Shown here one piece after another: positions 1 through 8,283 of a DNA stretch of 27,998 nt. Both the position numbers and the translations under genes were made by a program. The notes below the pieces were generated by a model. The model was not told the origin of the DNA, did no database searches, and saw only the letters and a program-made list of their open reading frames with translations. The DNA comes from CAZBBC01 sp964489835. Lineage in GTDB: Bacteria > Calditrichota > Calditrichia > JAJRVZ01. Numbering within the stretch: the stretch's first letter is position 1; every line of letters starts with the position of its first letter. The stretch lies in assembly GCA_964489835.1 (NCBI GenBank), contig CAZBBC010000047.1, forward strand, positions 1-27,998, read 5' to 3'.

Positions 1-3000
1 CGCCCTCTTCGACTTTAAAACGCAGGGTATCCAGATGGGTTGGATTACGTGTGGTCCGCAGGCGGAAAATATCTCCCGGCTCCGGTGGAATGACATAGTC
101 ATTGACATCAAATTCATTCTTAAAAAAGCGCAACGTCCACGATTCTTTCAAGGTCCCGGCGTGATTCGGGTACATGATCACCACGCTAGTACTATCCCAT
201 ACCTGACCCCACATTTCTTCCGGCGGCGGTTTTAGGGGATTGTTTTTCTTCATATCATATCTTACTAATAATGTCATCTTTGTCGGATTTTCCGGATCGG
301 TTATATCCCATACCGCAAAATTTAAATGATGTACACCGATCCAGGGAGCATTGGAATACGATGTATCGGCATTAAAATGATCTTCAACACGCAGCTCGAA
401 GTCTCTGGGCAGCGGTGTGGCGTCCCCGGCCAATTCAATCGCCTTCAAGATAATATTCGATCTAGTTTCTGTTACCCAGTATTTCCAGGCATTGGTCTCA
501 CGTCCGCTGGCATTATATTTAATGATCTCAATACCTTTTTGTCCTTCATCAACCGCTTTCCACTGAACCGGCCATTTGAATCCAAAATGTAATCCTTCGG
601 CAACGATCCGTTCCAGTTCGGGATAACCATAGGTAATAAAATCATAGGCCTTAGGATAGCGTAGATTATACAAAGTATCACCGGTGGTCAAATTGATACA
701 GGTGCTACCGGTGGTGCTACCCCATTCATAGGCCGGGGTAATCTTGGTCAACCAGTCATCATCAGTGAAAGTTACTTCATATTCATTTCCTAAATTGACA
801 TGGTGTTTATTAAACACATCGATCCGCCACACACCTCCCTGGGCATAGCCGCTGACATGCTCCACTTTTAACGAATCAACGATGGGTTCTCTATAGCCGG
901 CTGCCGGCTCCACCGGAATACAAACCGCCGTGTTACGATCCCGGTAAATGACATTGCCGAGTATATTTACGGTAACATTAAAAGGGGATTCACTGGGCAT
1001 GGCCCGTAGCGGATAATCAACGGAAACCAGACCGCGTTCAAAAAAATCATCATCATTTCCAGCATCGATAGAGGTCACTGCATAATAATAGGTACGGCCG
1101 TTCTCCACCAGGGTATCCCTAAAAGAATGACGAAGGCCACTGTCTTTACCCATATCATAATGCACACCCAGATTGGGAAAGGGGACCGGATGTGCACCGG
1201 TAAGCCCATCTGCATTATCATAAATAGCTAATGGTTCAAATAGAAGGACATTGCCAAAGGCATCGGATACTGTTTTGATATCCAGAAATTTTGGATCGGT
1301 ACTTTTATAGACCCGGTAACCGTTAAAATCTTCTCCAAAAAACGGGTCTTTTGATCCCTCCGCATCCGTATCCCAATACAGTTGAACTTCATGATCGGAC
1401 ACATTTGAAACCAATGTCGGTTGCAGGGGCGGTGTCAGAAAACGGTAGTTATTATCATAGATATTCTGCATCGTTGCCTTGTTGCGGATCGCGTCATCCT
1501 GGTCTTCTCCCATCACCAGGGCAATCGCAAAGCGTTTCCATTCCCCACATTCCAGTTTTACATTTCTGGCACCAAAATTAAAGGCGATATTTTCATCGGT
1601 TATTTTAAGACTGATTTCACCATCCGGCTTGGACAGGTATTTTTCCCAATATCCACCCTGGTCTACAAAATCTTTCGCAAAATCAGAGGCGACATGAACA
1701 TATTTTAAACCGGCCTGATCGGCTTCATCAATGTCAGTGATATCAAAATCGGGTTCACCCAATTCCATATAGCCATTGCATTCGGTGCCGTTATCATCCG
1801 GACCGGGCCAGTCATTTTCATCCGGACCGACACCATCGGTTCCCCGGTCATCATTGACCGGTTCCATATCCAGTTTATCGTTTTTATTCAGGTCTTCACC
1901 CTTATCCAGGGCGCCATTCAGATTGGCATCTTCCGTATCCCAGACACCATTACCCTCGGTTCCATCCAGATCGGGTCCTTTATATTCCGGATGATCCGGC
2001 CCAATCCGGTCCAAACCGATATCTGCATATGGCTCCCAATCCCCGTCATTATCGATGCCGTCATCCATGGTTTCATTTTTCATCCCATCTTTATCATCAT
2101 CATCATCATTGTAAGCAATCCCGGGGCTTTCCAAGAAAGCAAAGGCAAAGGTACCGACAATTTTGTAGCCGCCAATTTCGGACAACGGTAACGTATTCCA
2201 TTGATAAAGGATATCAAACTCCCGGCGTCCGGCCTCTCCGATGGGGCTGCCATCCGGCGCATATTCCGCGGCTTTATAATCGGCATCATTATAATCTCCT
2301 GTTCCTACGTTGGGATCGGCCCACATACCGGTAACCACCCGGTCCAGTACGTAATCGCTGTAGTTTCTTACCCGGTATATGCCAACCAACAAATCCTCTG
2401 CCAGGGGATGGAACCAGGCATAACTTCTGCTCTCCACCTCAATTCCGGAACCGGCAATACCACGTTCTTTATCATACCAATCCCTTGTATCCGGCGTACC
2501 GTCGGGATTTTTTATCGGCCAGTATTTTACATTTACATCTTGAAAAACTTTTTCATTCCAGTAATCATTCTCATGATCATCCATGCGATACAATGTCTCC
2601 TGGTCTGAAATGGGACCGGATTTATATTCTCCATTCCAGCGTCCGACCCGGTCTCCCGGTTCGGTGGTTCGAGGGGGGCGGTCGAAATAGGGACGGGTAT
2701 CACCGATATAAGAGCCACCCGGCCAGTATTCCGGCCAGGTCCGTTTATCGGTACTGATCGCTAGGCTTTTAATAATACTTTCAGGAGGATCAAGGTTTAT
2801 ATCACGCAGCCCATTAAAGTTCACATCTTCCTGCGGAGAGAGTGCGCCATCCTGATTGGTGTCTTCATCGATCCCCCAGATCCAGCCATAGGCCCCATCA
2901 TTATAAAAACCGGGTATCGGCTGCCACATCTGTTGATGGTCCTGGTTTTTAGAAAGATGCGCCTGCCCGTGCTCACTGATATGGGGTAGATAACCGTTAT

Positions 3001-3391
3001 TGAGGATACAAAACTGCACCCCATCCCGGTCCAATGGAACCACCTGCCCCTCATAGGCGGACATATCCGTAACAAGGGCCGCGGTATAAAAACAGGCATA
3101 ACTGGTGTAATTCCTGCCATTGCTGCCGGGCCAGCGCATTTGTGCATTTGGGGAAACATTAGAGTCGGATAAATTTCCGATATTCCATACCGGGCACCAT
3201 ATTAAATTCCGGTCAAAAAGACCCCGGGCCCAGAAACGTCCCCAGTGCATCGGATGGGTGTCGTATTGTGTTCCCCCCGGTTGATCTTCGTCCGCAAACG
3301 AGATATTTACACTGCAAAATAATAAGAGAAAGATTAGAAACAGGTTTATCCCCTTATTCTTTCTATCTTTTAAATTATTTAAACCCAACAC
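1..3391 (-). CDS. Giant secreted Asp-rich/fibronectin-type protein of cassette B (3' end outside window)
   Basis: This is one continuous frame of about 1130 codons running off the left edge. The start is GTG at 3391, chosen because AGGAG lies 7 bases upstream and a hydrophobic signal peptide (residues about 15-33, LFLIFLLLFCSVNISFA) follows. Residues about 425-565 are very rich in Asp/Asn/Gly (NDDDDDKDG, DGIDNDGD, DANLNGALDKGEDLN), resembling calcium-binding thrombospondin-3/EF-like loops. A fibronectin-III-like stretch follows, with EGSKDPFF, DFNGYRVYKSTDP and ENGRTYYYAV. The same blocks in the same order occur in the protein at 14162-17572, so the two are paralogues. By comparison about 120 residues, including a probable C-terminal sorting-type domain, are missing here. 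It is probably exported to the cell surface. The ligand and exact function are unknown. It is last in the receptor/PorV/giant-protein cassette, 51 bases after the PorV-like gene. Confidence 0.82.
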   Translation of the reverse strand, partial: MLGLNNLKDRKNKGINLFLIFLLLFCSVNISFADEDQPGGTQYDTHPMHWGRFWARGLFDRNLIWCPVWNIGNLSDSNVSPNAQMRWPGSNGRNYTSYACFYTAALVTDMSAYEGQVVPLDRDGVQFCILNNGYLPHISEHGQAHLSKNQDHQQMWQPIPGFYNDGAYGWIWGIDEDTNQDGALSPQEDVNFNGLRDINLDPPESIIKSLAISTDKRTWPEYWPGGSYIGDTRPYFDRPPRTTEPGDRVGRWNGEYKSGPISDQETLYRMDDHENDYWNEKVFQDVNVKYWPIKNPDGTPDTRDWYDKERGIAGSGIEVESRSYAWFHPLAEDLLVGIYRVRNYSDYVLDRVVTGMWADPNVGTGDYNDADYKAAEYAPDGSPIGEAGRREFDILYQWNTLPLSEIGGYKIVGTFAFAFLESPGIAYNDDDDDKDGMKNETMDDGIDNDGDWEPYADIGLDRIGPDHPEYKGPDLDGTEGNGVWDTEDANLNGALDKGEDLNKNDKLDMEPVNDDRGTDGVGPDENDWPGPDDNGTECNGYMELGEPDFDITDIDEADQAGLKYVHVASDFAKDFVDQGGYWEKYLSKPDGEISLKITDENIAFNFGARNVKLECGEWKRFAIALVMGEDQDDAIRNKATMQNIYDNNYRFLTPPLQPTLVSNVSDHEVQLYWDTDAEGSKDPFFGEDFNGYRVYKSTDPKFLDIKTVSDAFGNVLLFEPLAIYDNADGLTGAHPVPFPNLGVHYDMGKDSGLRHSFRDTLVENGRTYYYAVTSIDAGNDDDFFERGLVSVDYPLRAMPSESPFNVTVNILGNVIYRDRNTAVCIPVEPAAGYREPIVDSLKVEHVSGYAQGGVWRIDVFNKHHVNLGNEYEVTFTDDDWLTKITPAYEWGSTTGSTCINLTTGDTLYNLRYPKAYDFITYGYPELERIVAEGLHFGFKWPVQWKAVDEGQKGIEIIKYNASGRETNAWKYWVTETRSNIILKAIELAGDATPLPRDFELRVEDHFNADTSYSNAPWIGVHHLNFAVWDITDPENPTKMTLLVRYDMKKNNPLKPPPEEMWGQVWDSTSVVIMYPNHAGTLKESWTLRFFKNEFDVNDYVIPPEPGDIFRLRTTRNPTHLDTLRFKVEEG

Positions 3392-3442
3392 AATATATCT
3401 CCTTTCATTCCTTACAAAAGCGAAATGATGTTTTTTATTTGA

Positions 3443-4519
3443 CTAAAGTGCGGCATCCACACCCAGGGTAAACCGATTAACCGATTCTAATATACTCCAG
3501 TCTGACCAGGCATAGTCAACAGTTATATTAACAATCTCCGCGAATCCATACTTTAGCCCCCCGCCCAGGGTTAATCCATTGGCGGCATAATCGGCAAAAA
3601 GAGAGCGATATCCGGCCCGCAGATAAAACGATTGAAACACATTTGCCTCCACCCCCAGATCCAGACTTTCTTTATCATTACTGGGATGGTTAACATTGGC
3701 CGCAAACTGCACGATGTAGTCAGAACTTAAATCTACCTGGTAAGCAACACCAAAACGAAATAATAAAGGCAGGGGGAAATCTTCCGTGGCCAGTTGAATC
3801 GGCACATTGTCATTATTGTAGGTGTCATCTTCCCGGCCATCCGCATCAGCGACGCGGGTCAGATCTCTCCCGGAAAGGCCGAAATCGGGCCCCAGATTAC
3901 TGATAGAACCGCCCAGCCGAAATCCTTTGATAGGGGTTTCGAATAAAATTCCCATATCGACAGCGGCTGTTGAACCGGAGACATGCCAGATCCTCTCATT
4001 AAAATACTTTAAACCAACACCGACTGAGAAATATTGCGTAATGCTCAGCGCCCAGTAAACCCCGGCGACAAGATCCGAGGCGGAGTATACTTCTCCTGTA
4101 CCTTCAGGCCGGAAAATAGTCCTTACCGGGTTTTCCCCGTAATCAAGCATGGCCAGGTGAAAACCGAGGGAAGAACTCATACCAGCCAGGGGAACCACCA
4201 GATCTATGGCATTAAAACTGGTGCCGACCAACCAATCGGTTTTGGTCGCCTGTACCGATAAAGACTGTATTTTTGTAATTCCGGCAGGATTCCAGTATAA
4301 GGCAGAGGGATCATCGGCAATTGCCACAAAGGCACCGCCCAAAGCTTCCGCCCTGGCACCAACTGAAATTTCCAACATCGCAGCGGCAGCGGTGCCTCTG
4401 CGGGAAACATCGGTACTATATTCCGATACCTGAGCCAGGACAGTATTCGGACAAAAATAAATAAAAAATATAAAAACAAAGGTGTCAAAAATTCTTTTGT
4501 TGACTTTTCCTCTTATCAT
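3443..4519 (-). CDS. PorV/PorQ-family outer-membrane beta-barrel protein (cassette B)
   Basis: About 358 residues. The ATG at 4519 is preferred over an in-frame upstream Met at 4561 because AGAAGG sits about 8 bases before it and the longer form would overlap the receptor gene. A signal peptide (hydrophobic FDTFVFIFFIYFCPNTVLAQ) is followed by the family hallmark: TAAAAMLEISVGARAEALGGAFVAIADDPSALYWNPAGI. Here 'GA.A.ALGGA' and 'D.SA.YWNPAG' are typical of PorV/UPF0164/FadL-like barrels. The rest is alternating beta-strand sequence ending in a short aromatic C-terminus. PorV in Bacteroidota carries type IX secretion cargo to the attachment complex; whether this copy does so is inference. It sits 19 bases after the receptor gene and before the giant secreted protein, so it is probably co-transcribed. 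A transport-porin role is the main alternative. Confidence 0.85.
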   Translation of the reverse strand: MIRGKVNKRIFDTFVFIFFIYFCPNTVLAQVSEYSTDVSRRGTAAAAMLEISVGARAEALGGAFVAIADDPSALYWNPAGITKIQSLSVQATKTDWLVGTSFNAIDLVVPLAGMSSSLGFHLAMLDYGENPVRTIFRPEGTGEVYSASDLVAGVYWALSITQYFSVGVGLKYFNERIWHVSGSTAAVDMGILFETPIKGFRLGGSISNLGPDFGLSGRDLTRVADADGREDDTYNNDNVPIQLATEDFPLPLLFRFGVAYQVDLSSDYIVQFAANVNHPSNDKESLDLGVEANVFQSFYLRAGYRSLFADYAANGLTLGGGLKYGFAEIVNITVDYAWSDWSILESVNRFTLGVDAAL

Positions 4520-4538
4520 AGTAATACACCTTCTTTTA

Positions 4539-7442
4539 TTATAATTGGACAAAAATTCCAAATTGTATTAAGCGCGGCCTGGAATACCACGACGGGTCAT
4601 AATCCGCTTCGTCATAACTAAATTCTCCGATCTGACTTATTCTGCTATAACGTAATCGACCAATTTCAGGCAAATAGGCATTGGGACCGGCGCGGCCCGT
4701 AAGACTATTGATACCATTCTCATTCAGATGGTCAAAGATATTGTAGATATCGATATACGCAGTTAACGGAAAATCACCGATTTGAAAAGTCCTGGCAACC
4801 TTCAGGTCAACATTCCAGCGCAACGGTTTCCGATCGGCTTGATTCCACCAGGTACCGGGAATCTCAACTTCCGTATTAAGTGTTGCCGGTGTATACGGAA
4901 ATCCGGAATTAATCCATCCGATAATACTGATATTCCAGTTAGGCGTTGGCCTCAAACTAATGGATGTATTCAGGGAATGGGTCTGGTCCCAGTTTAAAAA
5001 ACTGATCCGTCTTTCGGCAATGGTATAGGCCCCACGACCGGGGCCGGCAGTAATGGCGACATCACGGACGGCCTCCGGGCTGGAGGCAGTTCCTTTGGCT
5101 ACCATATAGGTATAGTCGATACTGCTGTTCAGAATACCACCAAATGATCGTTGGTTGAAGGCCAGGGTAACACCGGAGGAATTACCATACTCTTTATTAA
5201 CATACCGGTAAAATGTGGTTCCGTTACTGAGGGTTAAAATTTCCAGGCCCAACAGATCGCGGATATCTTTGTAATAGACGGTCAGTTCCATAGCCAGACC
5301 GGGTACCAGTTCCTGCTGAAGGCCGATTTCATATTGCACGGTTTTTTCTGCCTCCAGGTTTGGATTGCCGATACGGGAATCTTTAATGCTGAATTGATTA
5401 TAGTGTGATAAAACCGGATTCTGGTACAGTTTTTCCAGACTGGGCATCTGAAAAAAATGTCCGTAGGAAAGGCGCATCGCACCCCTTGAAGATATCGGAA
5501 AAGACAAACCGAAACGCGGACTGAGCTGATATTTTTCCTTCGCTTGTACATAATATGAATCATGACCAACCAACTCCGGATAAACAATTGAATAATCCGG
5601 GGCGTAACGATCATTCGGCCGGAAGTAGTCGAGTCTTAAACCGGCGTTCAGGATAATATCCCCCATATTTAACCGGGTCTGCGCATAGGCCGATGCTTCC
5701 AGTGGTTTTCTTTTGTAATCGACATAATATTGATCATCCAGGATACTATCAGGGTGGGTCTCCCGCAAGAGAATCGTACCATGTTCAAAATCCTTGGTGG
5801 CATCTTTGAATACTTGCCAGGGTATTTGTTTTCCTCTGATTTCATTACGGGTATAAGGATATTGTAGGGTTTCATAACCAAATTTTTCACGCATCGGCGC
5901 ATTTTTATAGTGGAGGTCATAGTTTTTCGCTTCGCCACCAACCTTAATTTCTACAATTTTACTAATCTGCCAGGTGAGATCGCCATTAACCAGATGTATG
6001 TATTGCTCATACCACCGGCGATCCCATGATTGAATGCCACCATAATCATAACCGGTCATTTTTCCGGGATCCCAGGCATTGACCGCCGTCACCTGGTATA
6101 AGGGGTCATCAGCACTTTCAAAAGCGTAGGATTCAGAGCTATTTTGCTGGAATGAATAACGAAGGTTATAGTACAGGTTCTGGGAGGGGGTATGCGTGTA
6201 AGTGAGCATATGCGTAAAATTATTGTTATGGTATTGATTCGTACCATCGGGACAGAATCTCCAGGAACTTGCATAACCTTTTCCGTCTGTTTTACTCCAA
6301 AACATATTATAGGCCAGGGTCATGGCACTGGATGGTTGATAAACCAGTTTTGTATTGATATTATATAAATCCTGCCAATTCATCGGCACAATGGCACCGT
6401 CACCGGTATGCAGAGAATCCGGGATAGGTATGATCAGGGGATCGTCCGGCTCTTTTGCTGCTTCATACCAATAGCGGTAAAGCTCGATTTCCCAGCCATC
6501 GGTTGTGTTAAAACGGCGCTCGCCATTCAGCCAACCATCATTATCAGCAAACCGACCATTGACATAGAAACCCAATTTACCCCACTTAGCAGGAAAGGGT
6601 AAAGGTGTGGACAAGGACAACTTTATCTCCTTTTCCGAAGTAAGATTTAGCTTGTCCAGACCGATAAATTGTACCTTGCCTGGCGAAAAGTAACCACCGG
6701 TCATGGCATCGACCGTAATATCCAACTTATCTTCAGGTACTTTGGTGACAACATTTATTACCCCGGATTGGGCCGAACCATATTCGGCATTGAAAGTTCC
6801 GGTGATCACCTGCAGTTCCTGAATAAAATTATTCTCAATATTAACATTGGAACCGCCGCCCTGACTAAAGGTATTGGTTACCGGAACGCCATCTATCAAA
6901 TAAGCGACCTCCCGGCTGCGGCCGCCACGAAAATGGAGGGCACCACCCGCATCTTTTACAACACCGGCCTGCAGCTGAATAATATCACTCAGCGTTTTTA
7001 CCGGCATCGCTTCTATTTCCTCTTTACCGACATAGGCAGCGGTATTAGTGCGATCAAATTCAACCGCCTCTCTCGTTGCCTCAACTGTAATCACTTCTCC
7101 TTCCAGGATTGTTTCCTGCAATTCGACATCTAACTTGGTAATTCTATCTGTATTAATCTTTACCTCGGTAACTTCAACCGTGTTATAGCCTAACATGGAA
7201 AAACGGACGGTATAGGTCCCGGGAAGAATATTTAAGACAACATACATACCATTTACATCCGCAGCGGCACCAAGGGTTGTTCCCAGCACTTCAACATTTG
7301 GACCCGGGAGTCCCTCCCCCGTCGCTTTATCTAGTACTACCCCGGCAATTTTTCCCGTGGAACCGGCCTGAACAAATGAAGGGTATACCAGGGCAAGCAA
7401 AAAGAGTGTAAGAAAAATATTTATCCATTTACTATCTTTCAT
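4539..7442 (-). CDS. TonB-dependent outer-membrane receptor with carboxypeptidase-regulatory-like N-terminal domain (cassette B)
   Basis: 967 residues from ATG 7442. A GTG one codon earlier is possible, but AAGGA is 8 bases from the ATG. Order of parts: signal peptide (to about residue 27, VQA); CarboxypepD_reg-like domain about 29-110 (GKIAGVVLDKATGEGLPGPNV, GMYVVLNILPGTYTV); TonB-box-like GEVITVEA about 115-122; plug about 130-235 with FRGGRSREVAYLIDGVPV and the hallmark GTFNAEYGSAQSGVINVVT; then a roughly 700-residue barrel ending in an aromatic-rich C-terminus with terminal FVQL. It resembles SusC/OAR-type receptors, but no SusD partner is adjacent; a PorV-like gene follows instead. It is expected to import a TonB-energised ligand across the outer membrane, with substrate unknown. 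It is first in its operon, behind a promoter and LacI-type operator at 7951-7993 and a leader of about 515 bases. Confidence 0.93.
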   Translation of the reverse strand: MKDSKWINIFLTLFLLALVYPSFVQAGSTGKIAGVVLDKATGEGLPGPNVEVLGTTLGAAADVNGMYVVLNILPGTYTVRFSMLGYNTVEVTEVKINTDRITKLDVELQETILEGEVITVEATREAVEFDRTNTAAYVGKEEIEAMPVKTLSDIIQLQAGVVKDAGGALHFRGGRSREVAYLIDGVPVTNTFSQGGGSNVNIENNFIQELQVITGTFNAEYGSAQSGVINVVTKVPEDKLDITVDAMTGGYFSPGKVQFIGLDKLNLTSEKEIKLSLSTPLPFPAKWGKLGFYVNGRFADNDGWLNGERRFNTTDGWEIELYRYWYEAAKEPDDPLIIPIPDSLHTGDGAIVPMNWQDLYNINTKLVYQPSSAMTLAYNMFWSKTDGKGYASSWRFCPDGTNQYHNNNFTHMLTYTHTPSQNLYYNLRYSFQQNSSESYAFESADDPLYQVTAVNAWDPGKMTGYDYGGIQSWDRRWYEQYIHLVNGDLTWQISKIVEIKVGGEAKNYDLHYKNAPMREKFGYETLQYPYTRNEIRGKQIPWQVFKDATKDFEHGTILLRETHPDSILDDQYYVDYKRKPLEASAYAQTRLNMGDIILNAGLRLDYFRPNDRYAPDYSIVYPELVGHDSYYVQAKEKYQLSPRFGLSFPISSRGAMRLSYGHFFQMPSLEKLYQNPVLSHYNQFSIKDSRIGNPNLEAEKTVQYEIGLQQELVPGLAMELTVYYKDIRDLLGLEILTLSNGTTFYRYVNKEYGNSSGVTLAFNQRSFGGILNSSIDYTYMVAKGTASSPEAVRDVAITAGPGRGAYTIAERRISFLNWDQTHSLNTSISLRPTPNWNISIIGWINSGFPYTPATLNTEVEIPGTWWNQADRKPLRWNVDLKVARTFQIGDFPLTAYIDIYNIFDHLNENGINSLTGRAGPNAYLPEIGRLRYSRISQIGEFSYDEADYDPSWYSRPRLIQFGIFVQL

Positions 7443-7958
7443 CACAATTATCCTTTACTTGGTTCGTACATGCGATTGACAATCAAATGCTTGACAATCA
7501 TTTAGTATTAATATTCATTATAGTCTTCTGCTATTATTCCCAGATTCTTAAGCGAAAATTACATGAGCACAGTGAAAGGCAGAGTATTCCAACTTCTGTA
7601 TATCAAGAGGTGAGGCAGTAACAATCAGATATGTATAGTCTCCTTTAATAAAAGTTCTGATCTGAAAAAATTATACCAATAATTTTAAAACCTCTGGTTG
7701 ACACGGATAGGTGTAATGCTTGTAGAGGCTGGATCAGAATATATATGGAATCAATATATTCCTTCTATATCCTGCATTGGTTACAAAAATGTAAACCCCT
7801 ACCTTTCGCCGGAAACACCATTTGATATGCGATTCTGATAAAATTACAAATCCTGATATTACACAATCAGGAGAAACAAACCTCTGAATCTATTAACCTG
7901 TTTACCAGGTCTATTATTTTCCTAATTTACCCAGGTGATATAAGGGCAAGGCAAACGT
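7443..7958 (-). other. Long 5' leader of the cassette B operon, no gene seen
   Basis: This is the stretch between the predicted transcription start (about 7958) and the receptor start codon. I see no convincing coding frame. It contains three small structures: an inverted repeat ACCTG-TTTAC-CAGGT at 7896-7910; a possible stem CCTCT/AGAGG at 7691-7728 enclosing ACAC/GTGT; and a direct repeat TTGACAATCA at 7476-7485 and 7491-7500 (15-base period, plus-strand reading). None matches a riboswitch class I recognise. The boundaries depend on the predicted promoter. Confidence 0.4.
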
Positions 7959-7962
7959 TTGC
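7951..7962. promoter_or_regulatory. LacI/GalR-type operator palindrome overlapping the predicted +1
   Basis: GCAAACGTTTGC is a perfect 12-base palindrome with the central CG that LacI-family proteins usually require, because their hinge-helix Leu inserts between these bases. It begins 2 bases downstream of the -10 element, a classical repressor position. The window encodes one LacI-family protein (23947-24960) with the expected hinge sequence, making it the obvious candidate, although another regulator in the genome could bind. No second perfect copy was seen between genes in this window. Confidence 0.7.
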
Positions 7963-7964
7963 GC

Positions 7965-7993
7965 ATAATACATATTTTTTTGAATTTTGTCAA
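7965..7993 (-). promoter_or_regulatory. Near-consensus sigma-70 promoter for cassette B
   Basis: Reading the minus strand, TTGACA (7993-7988) is followed by exactly 17 bases and then TATTAT (7970-7965). That is a perfect -35, an ideal spacer and a 5/6 match to the -10. The predicted start of transcription, about 7 bases on near 7958, falls inside the palindrome at 7951-7962. It is oriented towards the TonB-dependent receptor at 7442. No equally good promoter was seen upstream of the other genes in the window. Confidence 0.72.
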
Positions 7994-8283
7994 GAGTTAG
8001 ATATAATTAATTAACTTTGTTAACTAACCTTATTCCCTCAATAACCACAAAGCAGATCCTTCGACCTATCGGTCTCAGGATCTTGAATAATTCAGACAAT
8101 TATTTCTTTTCCCAATAGTATTTTTTTCTCCCGATAATTATAAAAAATATTTATGCTATTGATATTTGATTGCCGCATCGCTGCGATATTAATATATACC
8201 TGTTCTTTAGACTTTTAAGTCAAGCCCGTGGAACAATATATTAAATTATATTTTAAAAGTTGTGACTTTTGTTGAAAATGAAA
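7994..8283. other. AT-rich intergenic region upstream of the promoter and after the GH2 gene
   Basis: No gene is seen. It holds the GATCC hairpin described at 8054-8083 and two weak AT-rich inverted repeats, GACTTTTAAGTC at 8210-8221 and AAAAGT-TGTG-ACTTTT at 8255-8270. The latter lies just past the GH2 stop and has flanking A and T tracts. It could be a weak terminator for that gene, but the stem is too AT-rich to be confident. Confidence 0.35.
8054..8083. repeat. 30-base imperfect palindrome (AGATCCT ... AGGATCT hairpin)
   Basis: AGATCCT at 8054-8060 pairs with AGGATCT at 8077-8083, and inside it GACC pairs with GGTC around a TATC loop. The two TC dinucleotides between the stems are unpaired. 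There is no T-run on either side, so it looks like an intergenic repeat unit rather than a rho-independent terminator, though it might stop read-through from the GH2 gene or protect its message. Confidence 0.55.

Noticed and set aside
2092..2110. ATC trinucleotide run, possible simple-sequence repeat for phase variation
   Set aside because: It is five consecutive Asp codons in frame within the acidic region of the giant protein, too short to suggest slippage control.
2201..2608. 135-codon plus-strand open frame
   Set aside because: It lies antisense to the giant secreted protein, whose frame is continuous here with meaningful domain content.
4520..4561. Longer start for the PorV-like protein overlapping the receptor gene
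   Set aside because: The added residues are charged and precede the signal peptide; the ATG at 4519 has a proper ribosome-binding site.
8054..8083. Rho-independent terminator for the GH2 gene
   Set aside because: The hairpin is good but no T-run follows on either strand and it lies 200 bases past the stop codon; kept as a repeat only.
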